NCBI RefSeq assembly: GCF_000373925.1
Contig: NZ_KB892774.1
Location: 1 to 60,940 of the forward strand
Reading direction: 5' to 3'
Length of the DNA: 60,940 bases
DNA from: Actinopolymorpha alba DSM 45243
GTDB taxonomy: Bacteria; Actinomycetota; Actinomycetes; Propionibacteriales; Actinopolymorphaceae
How positions within the stretch are numbered: position 1 is the first letter of the stretch; every line of letters begins with the position of its first letter. A program made the position numbers and the translations under genes. A model generated the notes under the pieces. The model searched no databases and was not told where the DNA came from. It saw nothing but the letters and a program-made list of their open reading frames with translations. Shown one piece after another: positions 16,493 through 26,040 of this stretch.

Positions 16493-18092
16493 TGAGGTCG
16501 TAGGCCGGAATGGTGAGGAAGTCCGCGTACTCGTCTGCCAGCGCGACCCTCTCGAAGAGTTCGCGCGCCCGCGGGTAATGACCAGCCGCGAAAAAGTCCA
16601 CCCCCACGATGTCTCGAATCCCGGCAAGCTCCTCGTCCACGACGCGGCGCACCAGGTCCGCCGTGATGGTTTCGCTGGTGTCGAGCCGGGTTGAGTTGTG
16701 GATCCACTGCCAAATCTGGGAGCGGGAGATCTCGGCGGTCGCGGCGTCCTCCATCAGGTTGAAGATGGCGGCGGCGCCATTGCCCCCGAGCCAGGTGGCG
16801 AGGTACTGCAACGCCACGGACACGTTGTTACGAAGGCCCGCCTCGGTCACCTCTCCCGGCGTAGAACCCACGTCGAGAAGGTCCTCGGCGGTGACGTTGA
16901 CATCCTCACGCAGCCGGTCGAGCTGGTTGGGCCGGATGCCAAGCCAGGCATCGAACACCTCCCTGCACACCGGCACCAGGTCCGGGTGGGCCACCCAGGA
17001 GCCGTCGAAGCCGTCGTTGGCCTCGCGTTCCTTGTCTGCCCGGACCTTCGCCAGTGCCTGCTCGTTGACCTCGGGGTCGCGCCGGCTCGGGATGACCGCC
17101 GCCATGCCGCCGATCGCGAACGCGCCGCGCCGATGGCAGGTCGCCACCAGGAGTTCGGTGTAGGCCCGCATGAAGGGCGCCGTCATGGTCACGGCGTTAC
17201 GGTCTGGCAGCACGAAGTCTGGCCCGGCATCGCGGAAGTACTTGATGATGCTGAAAAGATAGTCCCACCGACCGGCGTTCAGGCCCGACGCATAGCTGCG
17301 CAGCTCGTAGAGGATTTCCTCCATTTCGAACGCTGCGGGAATCGTCTCAATCAGGACGGTTGCCCGGATCGTGCCCTGGTTGATGCCCAGCCGCTCCTCA
17401 GCATAGGCAAAGACCTCGGCCCACAGCCGTGCCTCGAGATGGCTTTCCAGCTTGGGAAGATAGAAGTACGTCCCACTCCCGCGTGCCAGCAACTCGTGCG
17501 CGTTGTGGAAGTAGTAAAGCCCGAAGTCCACCAGCGCACCGACCGCCGGACGCCCATCGACCACCAGGTGCCGCTCGTCCAGGTGCCAACCCCGCGGACG
17601 CACCACGATCGTGGTCTGCTGGCCGTTGTCCCGCAGGGCGTACTCCCGCCCGTCGGGTGAGCTGAACGAAATCTGCCTCCGGATCGCGTCCGCGAGGTTG
17701 ACCTGGCCTCCCACCACGTTGCTCCAGTGCGGGGTGTTCGAGTCCTCCAGATCAGCCAGCCATACCTGCGCGCCGGCGTTCAGCGCGTTGATCGTCATCT
17801 TGCGGTCAGTCGGGCCGGTAATCTCGACCCGACGGTCGCGTAGGTCCTTCGGCGCCAACGCGACCCGCCAGGCCGGATCCTCCCTGATCGCCTTTGTTTC
17901 TGGAAGGAAGTCGAGCCGACCGGTCCGGGCCACCTCCGCCCTGCGTTTGGTCCGGAGGGCGAGAAGCTCGTCCCGGCGCGGACGGAAACGCGCGTGTAGT
18001 TCGCCCACGAACGCCAAGGCTTCCTCTGAGAGGATCTCCTGCCCACGTGCGATGACCTCGCCCGTCACCGAGATGTCGACCACCTGCGCCAC
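16485..18092 (-). CDS. aceB: Malate synthase A
   Basis: A 535-residue malate synthase, the full length of isoform A. It condenses glyoxylate with acetyl-CoA to malate in the cytoplasm. Family landmarks: LADLEDSNTPHWSNVVGGQVNL, VVRPRGWHLDERHL, and YFYLPKLESHLEARLW. The signature region reads SYASGLNAGRWDYLFSIIKY, and later MRAYTELLVATCHRRGAFAIGGMAAVIP and WVAHPDL. No isocitrate lyase gene is nearby, so glyoxylate may come from purine, glycolate or aromatic side pathways. It diverges from an IclR gene, which likely controls it. Confidence 0.95.
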   Translation of the reverse strand: MAQVVDISVTGEVIARGQEILSEEALAFVGELHARFRPRRDELLALRTKRRAEVARTGRLDFLPETKAIREDPAWRVALAPKDLRDRRVEITGPTDRKMTINALNAGAQVWLADLEDSNTPHWSNVVGGQVNLADAIRRQISFSSPDGREYALRDNGQQTTIVVRPRGWHLDERHLVVDGRPAVGALVDFGLYYFHNAHELLARGSGTYFYLPKLESHLEARLWAEVFAYAEERLGINQGTIRATVLIETIPAAFEMEEILYELRSYASGLNAGRWDYLFSIIKYFRDAGPDFVLPDRNAVTMTAPFMRAYTELLVATCHRRGAFAIGGMAAVIPSRRDPEVNEQALAKVRADKEREANDGFDGSWVAHPDLVPVCREVFDAWLGIRPNQLDRLREDVNVTAEDLLDVGSTPGEVTEAGLRNNVSVALQYLATWLGGNGAAAIFNLMEDAATAEISRSQIWQWIHNSTRLDTSETITADLVRRVVDEELAGIRDIVGVDFFAAGHYPRARELFERVALADEYADFLTIPAYDLIR

Positions 18093-18125
18093 TCCCCTCG
18101 TTGTTTCTTTATGTGGATGATACTT

Positions 18126-18139
18126 TTCGTGTTACGGAA
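18126..18139. promoter_or_regulatory. Candidate IclR operator between aceB and iclR-type gene
   Basis: TTCGTGTTACGGAA is a near-palindrome (TTTCGT-GTT-ACGGAA when extended one base) in the 95-bp divergent region. A related 14-mer, TTCGTATCGTAGAA, occurs at 26041-26054 in front of the transporter and amidohydrolase genes. The two differ only by transitions at five positions. Confidence 0.4.
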
Positions 18140-18187
18140 TCTGAAGGCATCCGGATCAACGACCTGACCGACCAGTAGTGTTTCGCC

Positions 18188-19003
18188 ATGCGGAAGCAGC
18201 GCCCGACTGAGCGGAAGCAGAACGCGACAGACGCATCTCCCGGCGGGTCCGGGGGCGGCGTCCAGTCAGTCGAGCGTTCGCTTGACCTGCTTGAGCTGAT
18301 GGCGGACGCCGACGGCGAGGTGACCCTCAGCCAGCTCGCGTCTTCATCCGGCCTACCAGCACCCACGATCCACCGGCTCCTACGCACCCTCGTCGCCGGC
18401 GGATACGTGCGCCGGGAGGCATCCCGCCGATACGCCCTGGGCCCTCGGCTCATCCGGCTCGGCGAAACCGCGAGCCGCATGCTGGGCGCCTCGGCGCGCC
18501 CCCATCTGACCGCACTGATGGACGCGCTCGGCGAGACTGCCAACCTCGCCTTGCTCGACGGCGATGAGGCCGTCTACGTCGCGCAGGTTCCATCCCGGCA
18601 TGCGATGCGGATGTTCACCGAGGTAGGACGCCGGGTCGCGCTCCACTCGACTGGCGTTGGCAAAGCCCTTCTGGCACAGCAATCCGACAACGAGGTCACC
18701 GCGCTGCTCCAGCGCACCGGCATGCCGGCGCGGACACACCGCACCTTCACCAAACCTCGCCAGCTTCTCGACGAACTCGCCGCGATCCGCGCGCGGGGGT
18801 ACGCCGTCGACGACGGCGAGCAGGAGGTCGGCGTCCGCTGCATCGCGGTGACCGTACCCGAAACGCCAACCCCTACGGCGATCTCAGTGTCCGGCCCAGC
18901 CGCCCGCATCACCGACGAGGTGGTCGCCCAGGCTGCTCCGCTCCTCCTGCAGGCCGCGCGGAAACTCTCGGCCGAGTTCAGCTACCACGAGAAAGGAAGC
19001 TGA
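18188..19003 (+). CDS. IclR family transcriptional regulator
   Basis: A 271-residue IclR protein. After a basic lead comes SVERSLDLLELMADADGEVTL SQLASSSGLPAPTIHRLLRTLV, the winged helix. The effector domain includes GETANLALLDGDEAVYVAQVP, RVALHSTGVGKALLA and YAVDDGEQEVGVRCIAV, the usual ligand-pocket motifs. It diverges from malate synthase and lies at the end of the catabolic operon on the other strand, with a 26-nt overlap of the convergent ends. IclR proteins here would respond to glyoxylate, allantoin or an aromatic or sugar acid; which one is not decidable from sequence. Confidence 0.9.
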   Translation: MRKQRPTERKQNATDASPGGSGGGVQSVERSLDLLELMADADGEVTLSQLASSSGLPAPTIHRLLRTLVAGGYVRREASRRYALGPRLIRLGETASRMLGASARPHLTALMDALGETANLALLDGDEAVYVAQVPSRHAMRMFTEVGRRVALHSTGVGKALLAQQSDNEVTALLQRTGMPARTHRTFTKPRQLLDELAAIRARGYAVDDGEQEVGVRCIAVTVPETPTPTAISVSGPAARITDEVVAQAAPLLLQAARKLSAEFSYHEKGS

Positions 19004-20051
19004 CGAACTTCTCCGCGTGCTCGCCGGCTCGATCCGCGGGGGTTTCCCACTGCTCCGCCTCCGGTGTGCGTTGCCACGCCTCGAGATCGAGGAGGCCGAG
19101 TCCACGACCGAAGCCCGCCTCATCTGTCCGCAACGCCACCATGAACGCCAGCCATCGACCATCCGGACTCACGTTGGAGTTGGTCGCCTTCCAGGTGTGG
19201 TCGACCGGCATCGACGTCATCCGGACCCGCTCCTGCGAACCGTCAAGCTTGAGTTTCCACAGGTCTCGCGGCGGAAAGAGCGGCCATTGGGTGTCGCAGG
19301 ACGACTCGAGGCAGATGTACTCGTGGTCGGGAAAGATGCCCTCGCACTCGTTGTGCACCATCGCCTCGTCGAGGTATGTCGTGAACTCCCCGCTGTCGAG
19401 CCGGCAGCCCTTGACCACGCAGCGCGGATGAGGGGGACCTGCGTTCGCGACGTACTCCGCGAACACCACCTCGGTGTCGTCGTGGCGGAAATCCTGTGGC
19501 TCCGGACGCAGGCTGCCCCGCGTCCGGTAGAAGACCCGGTCGTCCCCCAACTCCGGCCCGTCGTCGCCGTACACGATCTCGGTGACGTGACATTCGTAGC
19601 TGTCTGGACCGCCAAGGCTCGGGTCGTTCCGGCCACTCACCGCATAGGTGATCCGTGGAGTGTGGGTCGAAACGCCGCAGCCTTCGAAGATGCGGCGGCC
19701 AAGGGGCTTCGGCGGCCGGCTGGCGTTCTTGTCGAGAACCCAAAGCTCAGCCTCGACGTGCCGGCTGGTGTCGCGATCCTTGAACGCCTGCGGACCGATC
19801 AGGAGGTAGTCGCCGTTCGACAGGATCAGCACCCGCAGGAACGAATGGTGCTTGCCGAGGCCCTTGGTGAGGTGGCGGACCTTGCCGGTCTCGAGATCGA
19901 GTTCACAGGCGTCGCCGTAGTTGGTCTCGATGAACGCGATCCTGCTCCCGTCCGCTGACCAGTAGGGCCGCTCGCCGTAGTCGAGGAGTTTGCGGTGAAA
20001 CGGCGGTGGATCACCGAGGACGTGTGGGACGTTCACGCGTTCGTTGGGCAC
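18978..20051 (-). CDS. WD40/TolB-like beta-propeller protein
   Basis: A 357-residue cytoplasmic protein (no signal peptide) with repeated propeller blades: YWSADGSRIAFIETNYGDACELDLETGKVRHL (cut here for length), a central Cys/His-rich region (HNECEGIFPDHEYICLESS) and NSNVSPDGRWLAFMVAL near the end. The S-x-D-G-x-x-I/L-A-F pattern is the PD40/TolB type. Some such propellers are oligogalacturonide lyases with His/Glu metal sites; the central H-N-E-C-E and D-H-E stretch could be a metal site, but this is a guess. It is the last gene of the operon and sits 12 nt after the glycoside hydrolase. Confidence 0.6.
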   Translation of the reverse strand: MPNERVNVPHVLGDPPPFHRKLLDYGERPYWSADGSRIAFIETNYGDACELDLETGKVRHLTKGLGKHHSFLRVLILSNGDYLLIGPQAFKDRDTSRHVEAELWVLDKNASRPPKPLGRRIFEGCGVSTHTPRITYAVSGRNDPSLGGPDSYECHVTEIVYGDDGPELGDDRVFYRTRGSLRPEPQDFRHDDTEVVFAEYVANAGPPHPRCVVKGCRLDSGEFTTYLDEAMVHNECEGIFPDHEYICLESSCDTQWPLFPPRDLWKLKLDGSQERVRMTSMPVDHTWKATNSNVSPDGRWLAFMVALRTDEAGFGRGLGLLDLEAWQRTPEAEQWETPADRAGEHAEKFVSFLSRGS

Positions 20052-20063
20052 AGGTCGCTCCTT

Positions 20064-22655
20064 TCAGCGGATCTTCTGCCGGAGCAGGTGGTACGGCTGG
20101 TTGGCCAGCGACTCGTCGAGCCCCGGCAGGATCCAGGCATCTCCGGCCGGGTCGTGGACGGTGAAGTAGTACATGAGGGCGTACGCCGAATCCGTGTAGG
20201 AAGCGGGGATGGTCACCTCGTAACCTGCGTCGTTCCGGCTCACCTCCACGGTCTCGAAATCCTCGCCCTGGTTGAGATGCCGGTAGTGCAGGACGACCTT
20301 GCCCTCGAACGCCGGCTCGGCCGGGACAAGCTCGATCGGCACCTCGTCGCCGCGTACGAACGGCCCCGGCTGGGCGTGGTCGAACGCCGGCCGCGCGCTC
20401 CGGCGTACCTCCGTCAAGTCGGCCTTGCTCGGCATGGCGGAGCTGGTGCGCACGGCGGCGTAGCGGCGCTCGAGGTCAGCCAGGTCCGCCTCGATGGCCG
20501 GCAACCGGTCCGCCCAGTGTCCGTGCTCCGAACGCAGGTCGCCAAACGTCAGGTCGGCCCGGTAGACACCGGTGGTCACCTCGACGACGGCAGCGAACGC
20601 GTCGCGCGCGCTGCGGTACGCCGCGACGGCGTCGTCCAGATAGCGGCGGTCCTGTGTGCGTTCGTACAACGCGTACGCGAGACCGGCCCGGAACTTCCCG
20701 GCGAAGAACCTGCCAAGCCCCGCTTGCGCCGCGACATCAACCGCGAGGCGACGAAACTCCGGTGCCTGGGAATCCGCGACCCGGGCTACCGCGCCGGCGA
20801 GGTTGCGCTCGGCGTTCTCCGCCAGCCGATCCAGCCAGCCAGCCACCTCGACCGGTGAGTACCGGCCGTCCCGCCGACCGGCGAGGAGGTCGTCGGCGTA
20901 CTCATCGATGCGGTAGAACAGGCTCGGATCGAACGCAGTCACGCCGCCGAGCGTTGGAGGCTCCGCGGTGTCTCGCGCGTAGTGGTCGGCGTTCGGGCCG
21001 TCGGCGATCGGCATGTTGAGGTAGATCTCAGGCCAGTAGCCGTTGTTGGACGCGCCAATGCCGTGCACCACGGTCACGAGTGGCAGGATCCGGCTGGCCG
21101 GCCCCAATGCCTGCTCGACGGCCTCGGCCGCATCGCCGTACTCCCCCCGCAGGAAACGTCGCCAGGACTCAGGATCGGCGTCGGGGTCATAGAGCAGCCG
21201 GCCCCACAGCCGGTAGGTGTAGCGGTACTTCTTCCATTCCTGACCGCCGAGGCGCAACGCGGGATCGGCGTACGGGTCCCGACCGTCCGGCTCGCCGGTA
21301 TCTTTGCGGCCCTTGAATGTCAACGGCTCGCACAACTCCACGCCAAGCGCACCACCAAGGGTGCCGAGCCGTCCGTAGCCGGCAGCCAACACCGGATCGC
21401 CCCACAGCAACACCCGCTGGGTGCCGGGCCAGATCCGGAACAGCAGCCCGACATCGCTTCCCTCCCGCAGGAAGTCGCCGTACCCGTAGCGGGTGAAGCG
21501 CCGCTGATGCGCGGTGATCGCCATCAGTCCGCTGCCCGGGTCCTTGGTGGCACGTTCGCGCTCCCGGATCGTCGTCTGGTGGTACGGCAGACCCTGGTGT
21601 TCGGCCCAGTACTTCGCCGACACCAGGATCGGCATTCCCGTGCCACGGGCGATCTCCAGCAGCGCATCGTCGACTCCCTTCGCATGCATGTCGATCTCGA
21701 TCGGCCGGCCGACGCCAGCGACCGCGGTCATCACGGTCTGCCAGAACTCCTCGTGGTCAGGCTCGGGGATGCCACCCTCGTAGTGGACTCGGATCGTCAG
21801 GCCGTCGATGGACGGGCACTCCCGCAGCAGTTGAGCCAACGCGGCCGCGCAATAGGCCGCGTGCGTTTCAGGTGTCAGGCCCCGGATGGGGTAATGCGGC
21901 TCCGAACCCTCACCCTGGTCGTACGCGTGGTTCCACAGGCCGAGCTGGAAATGCAGGCCACGACGCTTCGCCTCCTCGCTGACGAACCGCAGGCTGGCGA
22001 GGTTGCGGTCGCGTTCGCCGTCCGGCAGGTCGCCAGCGCGTACCTGGTAACCGGGGACGTCAAGCAGGAACGGATAAGGGAAACAGAGGTAGTTCTCGGT
22101 CGCCGGATGATGGCCGTAGTTGTACTGCATGCCGAACGCCAACTGCAGCCGGTTGATCCGGTTCGTCGCGAGCTCCGTCAGGTAATCCGCCCAGAAGTCC
22201 CGATCGTGAAACCACGGCTTGTCCTCGACGTCGCTGACAAAGACCCGCGAGATGCTCCGGACCGGTGTTGCCGGCTGGTGCGTCTCCGGCTCAGTCCCGC
22301 GTAGCTCCGCGAGAGCGTCGCTGGCGAACGTCGCCCGGTCGGCGAGTTCGAGTACGCCGTACATCAGACCGCGTGCATCCCCACCCGTGACCTGCACCGC
22401 GCCGTCAACGCTAGCTTGACGGCGGAACGTGAACGATTCGGCAGGGCCGGTCCCCTCCCCACCGATGACAAGCAACAGATCGGCTGGCGTACGGCGGTCG
22501 GGCGGGCTTGGCCGCACGCTGATGCCCGCATCGGCCAGGACCCCGGTGAGGTGGCTGATCGCCCACTGCACGGGTGGTTCGAGTACGACTGGATCCGAAG
22601 GGTCGAAGACGATCGCGATCGTCGGAGGTTCGCCACGACCGGTCGGGGCGCTCAT
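20064..22655 (-). CDS. Large glycoside hydrolase-like protein with GH67/GH20b-type N-terminal domain
   Basis: About 863 residues starting MSAPTGRGEPPTIAIVF; AAGGAATGAGGG upstream of ATG 22655 supports this start. Residues 10-130 resemble the alpha/beta domain that precedes GH20, GH67 and GH115 barrels (LLLVIGGEGTGPAESFTFRR, DARGLMYGVLELADR). A TIM barrel seems to follow: YLTELATNRINRLQLAFGM, FVSEEAKRRGLHFQLGLWNH, IDGLTIRVHYEGG, IEIDMHAKGVD. It has no signal peptide, so it acts on imported oligosaccharides. The C-terminal 300 residues are helical plus a beta domain. Candidate acid residues are the Glu of VHYEGG and the Asp of IEIDMH. The exact GH family could not be fixed. Confidence 0.6.
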   Translation of the reverse strand: MSAPTGRGEPPTIAIVFDPSDPVVLEPPVQWAISHLTGVLADAGISVRPSPPDRRTPADLLLVIGGEGTGPAESFTFRRQASVDGAVQVTGGDARGLMYGVLELADRATFASDALAELRGTEPETHQPATPVRSISRVFVSDVEDKPWFHDRDFWADYLTELATNRINRLQLAFGMQYNYGHHPATENYLCFPYPFLLDVPGYQVRAGDLPDGERDRNLASLRFVSEEAKRRGLHFQLGLWNHAYDQGEGSEPHYPIRGLTPETHAAYCAAALAQLLRECPSIDGLTIRVHYEGGIPEPDHEEFWQTVMTAVAGVGRPIEIDMHAKGVDDALLEIARGTGMPILVSAKYWAEHQGLPYHQTTIRERERATKDPGSGLMAITAHQRRFTRYGYGDFLREGSDVGLLFRIWPGTQRVLLWGDPVLAAGYGRLGTLGGALGVELCEPLTFKGRKDTGEPDGRDPYADPALRLGGQEWKKYRYTYRLWGRLLYDPDADPESWRRFLRGEYGDAAEAVEQALGPASRILPLVTVVHGIGASNNGYWPEIYLNMPIADGPNADHYARDTAEPPTLGGVTAFDPSLFYRIDEYADDLLAGRRDGRYSPVEVAGWLDRLAENAERNLAGAVARVADSQAPEFRRLAVDVAAQAGLGRFFAGKFRAGLAYALYERTQDRRYLDDAVAAYRSARDAFAAVVEVTTGVYRADLTFGDLRSEHGHWADRLPAIEADLADLERRYAAVRTSSAMPSKADLTEVRRSARPAFDHAQPGPFVRGDEVPIELVPAEPAFEGKVVLHYRHLNQGEDFETVEVSRNDAGYEVTIPASYTDSAYALMYYFTVHDPAGDAWILPGLDESLANQPYHLLRQKIR

Positions 22656-22726
22656 GTGTGGTCCCTCATTCCTTGAGTCCGTCTGGCGGCAGTCGGTCAA
22701 TGCGGATGCGGATAATGGCGATGCGG

Positions 22727-24028
22727 TCAGGCGGATGCGAGTTCCTTCGCGGCCTCGGCGAGGAACCGGTCAGCGCCGGCCTCGATGTCAATCCGCCCGA
22801 AGGCGATGTCCTCCGCCGCCCGGCCAAGAATCAGGCCCACCTCGCCGGCTCCCTTCGGTGGTAGCGGCGGCGGCGCACTGGCGTACGTCGCGAGAAGGTG
22901 ATCGCTGAAGTCGATCAGTTGGCGTTCCATGACGTCGAGGTCCTCGCTCTTCAACAGCTTCTGGACCTTCTTCGACGGCGGCGGGCCGCTCTCGAGACCG
23001 TAGCCCTTCGCCACCTCGAGGTTCGCGACGAGCGTGCCGATCGTGAGCGCGGCCTCGCGCTTGTGCGGGGAACGCACGAAGCAGGACAGCATGCTGGGTG
23101 CGCGGAAGTACTGCACCCGCTTGCCTCCGGTCGGAGCCACCAGCGTGATCAGCCGGTGTTCGGTCAGCCCGGCGAAATTCATGCTCGCGTCGGAGTTGAG
23201 GAGCAGGATCGCGGCGCTGCCCTTCACCAGCGGGCTGTTCTGGACGCCGTTCTGGTAGGCGGCCTGGACGTTCGCCGGCACGCACGCCTTGGACGCGCGC
23301 AGCTCGGACCAGTACTCCAACCACTCGACGAGATCCTTCCGTGGAACGGCGATCTTTCCGTCGTCGTACAAAAGGCCACCCCGCCCGCGTACCCAGAGTT
23401 CCAGATAGTCGAGTTTTCCAGAGCCGTCCTCGGAGCCGTAGAAGTCGCCCCCGACCGCCTCATGAATCTTCTTCGCAAAGGCACCGAAGTCGTTCCAGGT
23501 CCAGGTGTCCGGCGGCTTCTCGACCTTCGCCTTCTTGAGGACGTCTTCGTCGACGAGAACGCAGGGAATGGTCATCCCGCGCCCGACGCCGTACAGCTTG
23601 CCGTCGACCCGACCGAGATCCACGTAGTTCTTGTCCATGTCGTCGAGGTTGATGAGCTCCGGCGAGTATTCGTCCAGCGGTTGCAGGACATTGCGACCGG
23701 CGTACTCCGCCAACCGACTCCACGACATCGACAGCACGTCGGGAGCGTTGCCGCCGGACACCTGTGTCGCGAGGCGGTTCCAGTACGAATCCGGGTCGGT
23801 GTACTCCGGCTTGAAGGTGAGATTCTTGTGCAGCTTCTCGACTGCTTTGACGCCGGCGAGCTGGCGCTTGTGGCTCTCCGCCGCTCCCCACCAGCTGATC
23901 CGGAGTTGGACCTTGCCGTTGGTGCTCGCTTCGTTCCTGCCGCAGGCCGACAACCCGAGGACGGCCGCGGCGGCTGACGCCTGGGCGCCGACGGCAAGGA
24001 GCCGACGCCTCGAGAGGTGCGGGTTCAT
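22727..24028 (-). CDS. ABC sugar-transporter solute-binding lipoprotein
   Basis: A 433-residue extracellular binding protein. The N-terminus has a twin-Arg run (LSRRRLL, residues 5-11), a hydrophobic stretch and lipobox GLSAC with Cys29, so the protein is a lipoprotein probably exported by Tat or Sec. The rest is the family-1 (MalE-like) fold: ISWWGAAESHKRQL, FKPEYTDPDSYWNRLATQVSGG, NAPDVLSMSW. It captures a sugar or oligosaccharide outside the cell and delivers it to the two permeases encoded just upstream. The 32-nt gap to the permease gene indicates one operon. Confidence 0.88.
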   Translation of the reverse strand: MNPHLSRRRLLAVGAQASAAAAVLGLSACGRNEASTNGKVQLRISWWGAAESHKRQLAGVKAVEKLHKNLTFKPEYTDPDSYWNRLATQVSGGNAPDVLSMSWSRLAEYAGRNVLQPLDEYSPELINLDDMDKNYVDLGRVDGKLYGVGRGMTIPCVLVDEDVLKKAKVEKPPDTWTWNDFGAFAKKIHEAVGGDFYGSEDGSGKLDYLELWVRGRGGLLYDDGKIAVPRKDLVEWLEYWSELRASKACVPANVQAAYQNGVQNSPLVKGSAAILLLNSDASMNFAGLTEHRLITLVAPTGGKRVQYFRAPSMLSCFVRSPHKREAALTIGTLVANLEVAKGYGLESGPPPSKKVQKLLKSEDLDVMERQLIDFSDHLLATYASAPPPLPPKGAGEVGLILGRAAEDIAFGRIDIEAGADRFLAEAAKELASA

Positions 24029-24059
24029 CTGGCGTACCCCTTCCGGAGACGTACGCCGC

Positions 24060-24953
24060 TCACCCCCGAATTCCGGTGGTGGAAATTCCCTCGACGATCT
24101 TTCGCTGGAAGAAGAGAAAGACCAGGAAGGTCGGGATGAGCGACACGACGGACATCGCGAACATGGGACCCCAGGCCGAGCCGCCCAGGGAGTCGAGGAA
24201 CATCCGCAACCCCAAGGGCACGGTGTAGAGCCCCGGCTCGGTCAGGTAGATGAGCTGGCTGAGGAAATCGCCGTAGGTCCAGATGAAGGTGAAGATCGCG
24301 GTCGTCACCAGCGCTGGACGCAGGAGCGGGAGGACGATGCGAAGGTAGAAACGGAACGGACCACAGCCGTCCACCGCCGCCGCGTCGTCGAGCTCACGTG
24401 GGATGGTGCGGATGAACTGCACCATCAAGAAGATGAAGAACGCATCCGTGGCCAGGAACTTCGGGACGATCAACGGCAGATAGGTGTTGACCCAGCCGAG
24501 GTTGAAGAAGAGCACGTACTGCGGGATGAGGGTGACGTGGTGCGGCAGCATGAGCGTGGAAAGCATGACCGCGAACCACAGCTTCTTGAAGCGGAACTCG
24601 ATCCGGGCGAAGGCGTACGCCGCGGCCGAACACGCCAGAATGTTGCCGATGACACATCCCACCGTGATCACCAGCGAGTTGGTGAAGAAGACCGTGAACG
24701 ACTGACTCGCGCCGGACCAGCCTTCGGAGTAGTTGGCGAGATCGAAGGTCCGTGGCCACAAACCCAGCTGGGTGAAGATCTCGGTGTCCGGCTTCACCGA
24801 GCTACTCACCAGCCAGAGCAGCGGATACACCATCAGGGCAGCTCCCCAGGCCAACGCCGTGTGGAGCAGAAGGCGACGCGGCGACGGGACAAGGCGCGAC
24901 GATGTGCGCTGGCGTGCACCCGCATGTCGTACGTTCGTACGCGCCGTGGCCAT
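24060..24953 (-). CDS. ABC sugar-transporter permease, MalG type
   Basis: A 297-residue permease with six transmembrane helices. The EAA loop, which docks the ATPase, reads ELDDAAAVDGCGPFRFYLRIVLPLL about residue 190. The N-terminus is basic, and the first helix is LLLHTALAWGAALMVYPLLW. It lies 1 nt after the MalF-type gene. No ATPase gene is in the operon; such transporters often share an MsiK/MsmX-type ATPase encoded elsewhere. Confidence 0.9.
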   Translation of the reverse strand: MATARTNVRHAGARQRTSSRLVPSPRRLLLHTALAWGAALMVYPLLWLVSSSVKPDTEIFTQLGLWPRTFDLANYSEGWSGASQSFTVFFTNSLVITVGCVIGNILACSAAAYAFARIEFRFKKLWFAVMLSTLMLPHHVTLIPQYVLFFNLGWVNTYLPLIVPKFLATDAFFIFLMVQFIRTIPRELDDAAAVDGCGPFRFYLRIVLPLLRPALVTTAIFTFIWTYGDFLSQLIYLTEPGLYTVPLGLRMFLDSLGGSAWGPMFAMSVVSLIPTFLVFLFFQRKIVEGISTTGIRG

Positions 24954-24954
24954 G

Positions 24955-25962
24955 TCAGCTCCTTTCGTCGCCGTAGAAGACCCAGAACCTCGACATCAGG
25001 AAATTGACCGCGGTGAACGCCGCCACGATGGCGAGCAGCACCCACGCCATCGCTGATGCGTATCCCATGCGGAAGTTTCCGAAGCCTTCGGTGTAGAGGT
25101 AGAGCGTGTAGAAGAGGGTGGAATCCGACGGTCCGCCGGTGCCGCCGCTCACGATGAACGCGGAGGTGAACGCCTGAAACGCCTGGATGATCTGGAGTAC
25201 GAGGTTGAAGAAGATGATCGGCGACAGCAGCGGCAGGGTGATCTGAACAAACCGCCGCACGGGACCGGCTCCGTCGACCTCCGCCGCCTCGTGGAGTTCG
25301 CGGGGTATCTGCCGGAGGCCGGCAAGGAATATGATCATGGGTGACCCGAACTGCCACACGCTGAGCAGAACCAAGGTGTGGAGCGCGGTGTCCGGAATCG
25401 ATATCCAGTCCTTTCCCGCGATCCCGAACCATCCGAGCACCTGGTTGGCAAGGCCTTTCTGATCAAAGACCTGGCGCCAGACCACGGCGATGGCGACGCT
25501 TCCACCCAACAGGGACGGGACGTAGTACAAAGCGCGGTAGAAGCCGAGGCCGCGAAGGCCCCGGTTGAGCACCACCGCGAGCAGCAGCGCGAAACCGAGT
25601 TGAAGAGGCACCGAGAGCGCGACATAGACGAAGGTCACCGTGAGGGACTGCAGGTACCTCGGATCGCTGGTGAACATCTCGACGTAGTTGCTGACACCGA
25701 CCCAGGACGGCGCCGTGAAGAGGTCGAAGTCGGTGAACGACAGGTACAACGAGGTCACCATCGGCCCGGCCGTGAGCACGGCAAGCCCCACGAACCACGG
25801 CGCCAGAAACGCGTACCCCACCAGGTTGTTGCGCTTCGTACCCCGCCAGGCCGGCGTCGAGGATCGAGTGTCTGTCTTCCTCACGCCACTTCGGTCGGCG
25901 GAACCAGGCGAGGCGTTGGGCGGTGTCCCGACGCGGGTCGAGCCCGGTGCTGGTGATGACAT
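24955..25962 (-). CDS. ABC sugar-transporter permease, MalF type
   Basis: A 335-residue permease with a long hydrophilic N-terminus (about 55 residues) and six membrane helices (NLVGYAFLAPWFVGLAVLTAG first). The EAA loop is ELHEAAEVDGAGPVRRFVQI, near residue 235. GAGGCG upstream of ATG 25962 supports the start. First gene of the minus-strand operon: permease F, permease G, binding protein, glycoside hydrolase, propeller. The divergent 320-bp region in front holds an IclR-like motif and a palindrome. Confidence 0.9.
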   Translation of the reverse strand: MSSPAPGSTRVGTPPNASPGSADRSGVRKTDTRSSTPAWRGTKRNNLVGYAFLAPWFVGLAVLTAGPMVTSLYLSFTDFDLFTAPSWVGVSNYVEMFTSDPRYLQSLTVTFVYVALSVPLQLGFALLLAVVLNRGLRGLGFYRALYYVPSLLGGSVAIAVVWRQVFDQKGLANQVLGWFGIAGKDWISIPDTALHTLVLLSVWQFGSPMIIFLAGLRQIPRELHEAAEVDGAGPVRRFVQITLPLLSPIIFFNLVLQIIQAFQAFTSAFIVSGGTGGPSDSTLFYTLYLYTEGFGNFRMGYASAMAWVLLAIVAAFTAVNFLMSRFWVFYGDERS

Positions 25963-26040
25963 CCCGTTCGCCTCCTCGAAAACCCTTCGAGGCTGCCCGA
26001 ACTCTCAGGCCTCTCCAGACGATGCGAGGCACGCTGAGAT

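Noticed and set aside
16485-20051. Complete glyoxylate shunt
   Set aside because: Only malate synthase is present; no isocitrate lyase gene is in the window.
20982-22304. 440-aa plus-strand frame
   Set aside because: Antisense shadow of the 863-aa glycosidase, which has recognisable domains and a ribosome site.
23631-25007. 458-aa plus-strand frame
   Set aside because: Opposite strand of the binding protein and permease genes; composition typical of a shadow.
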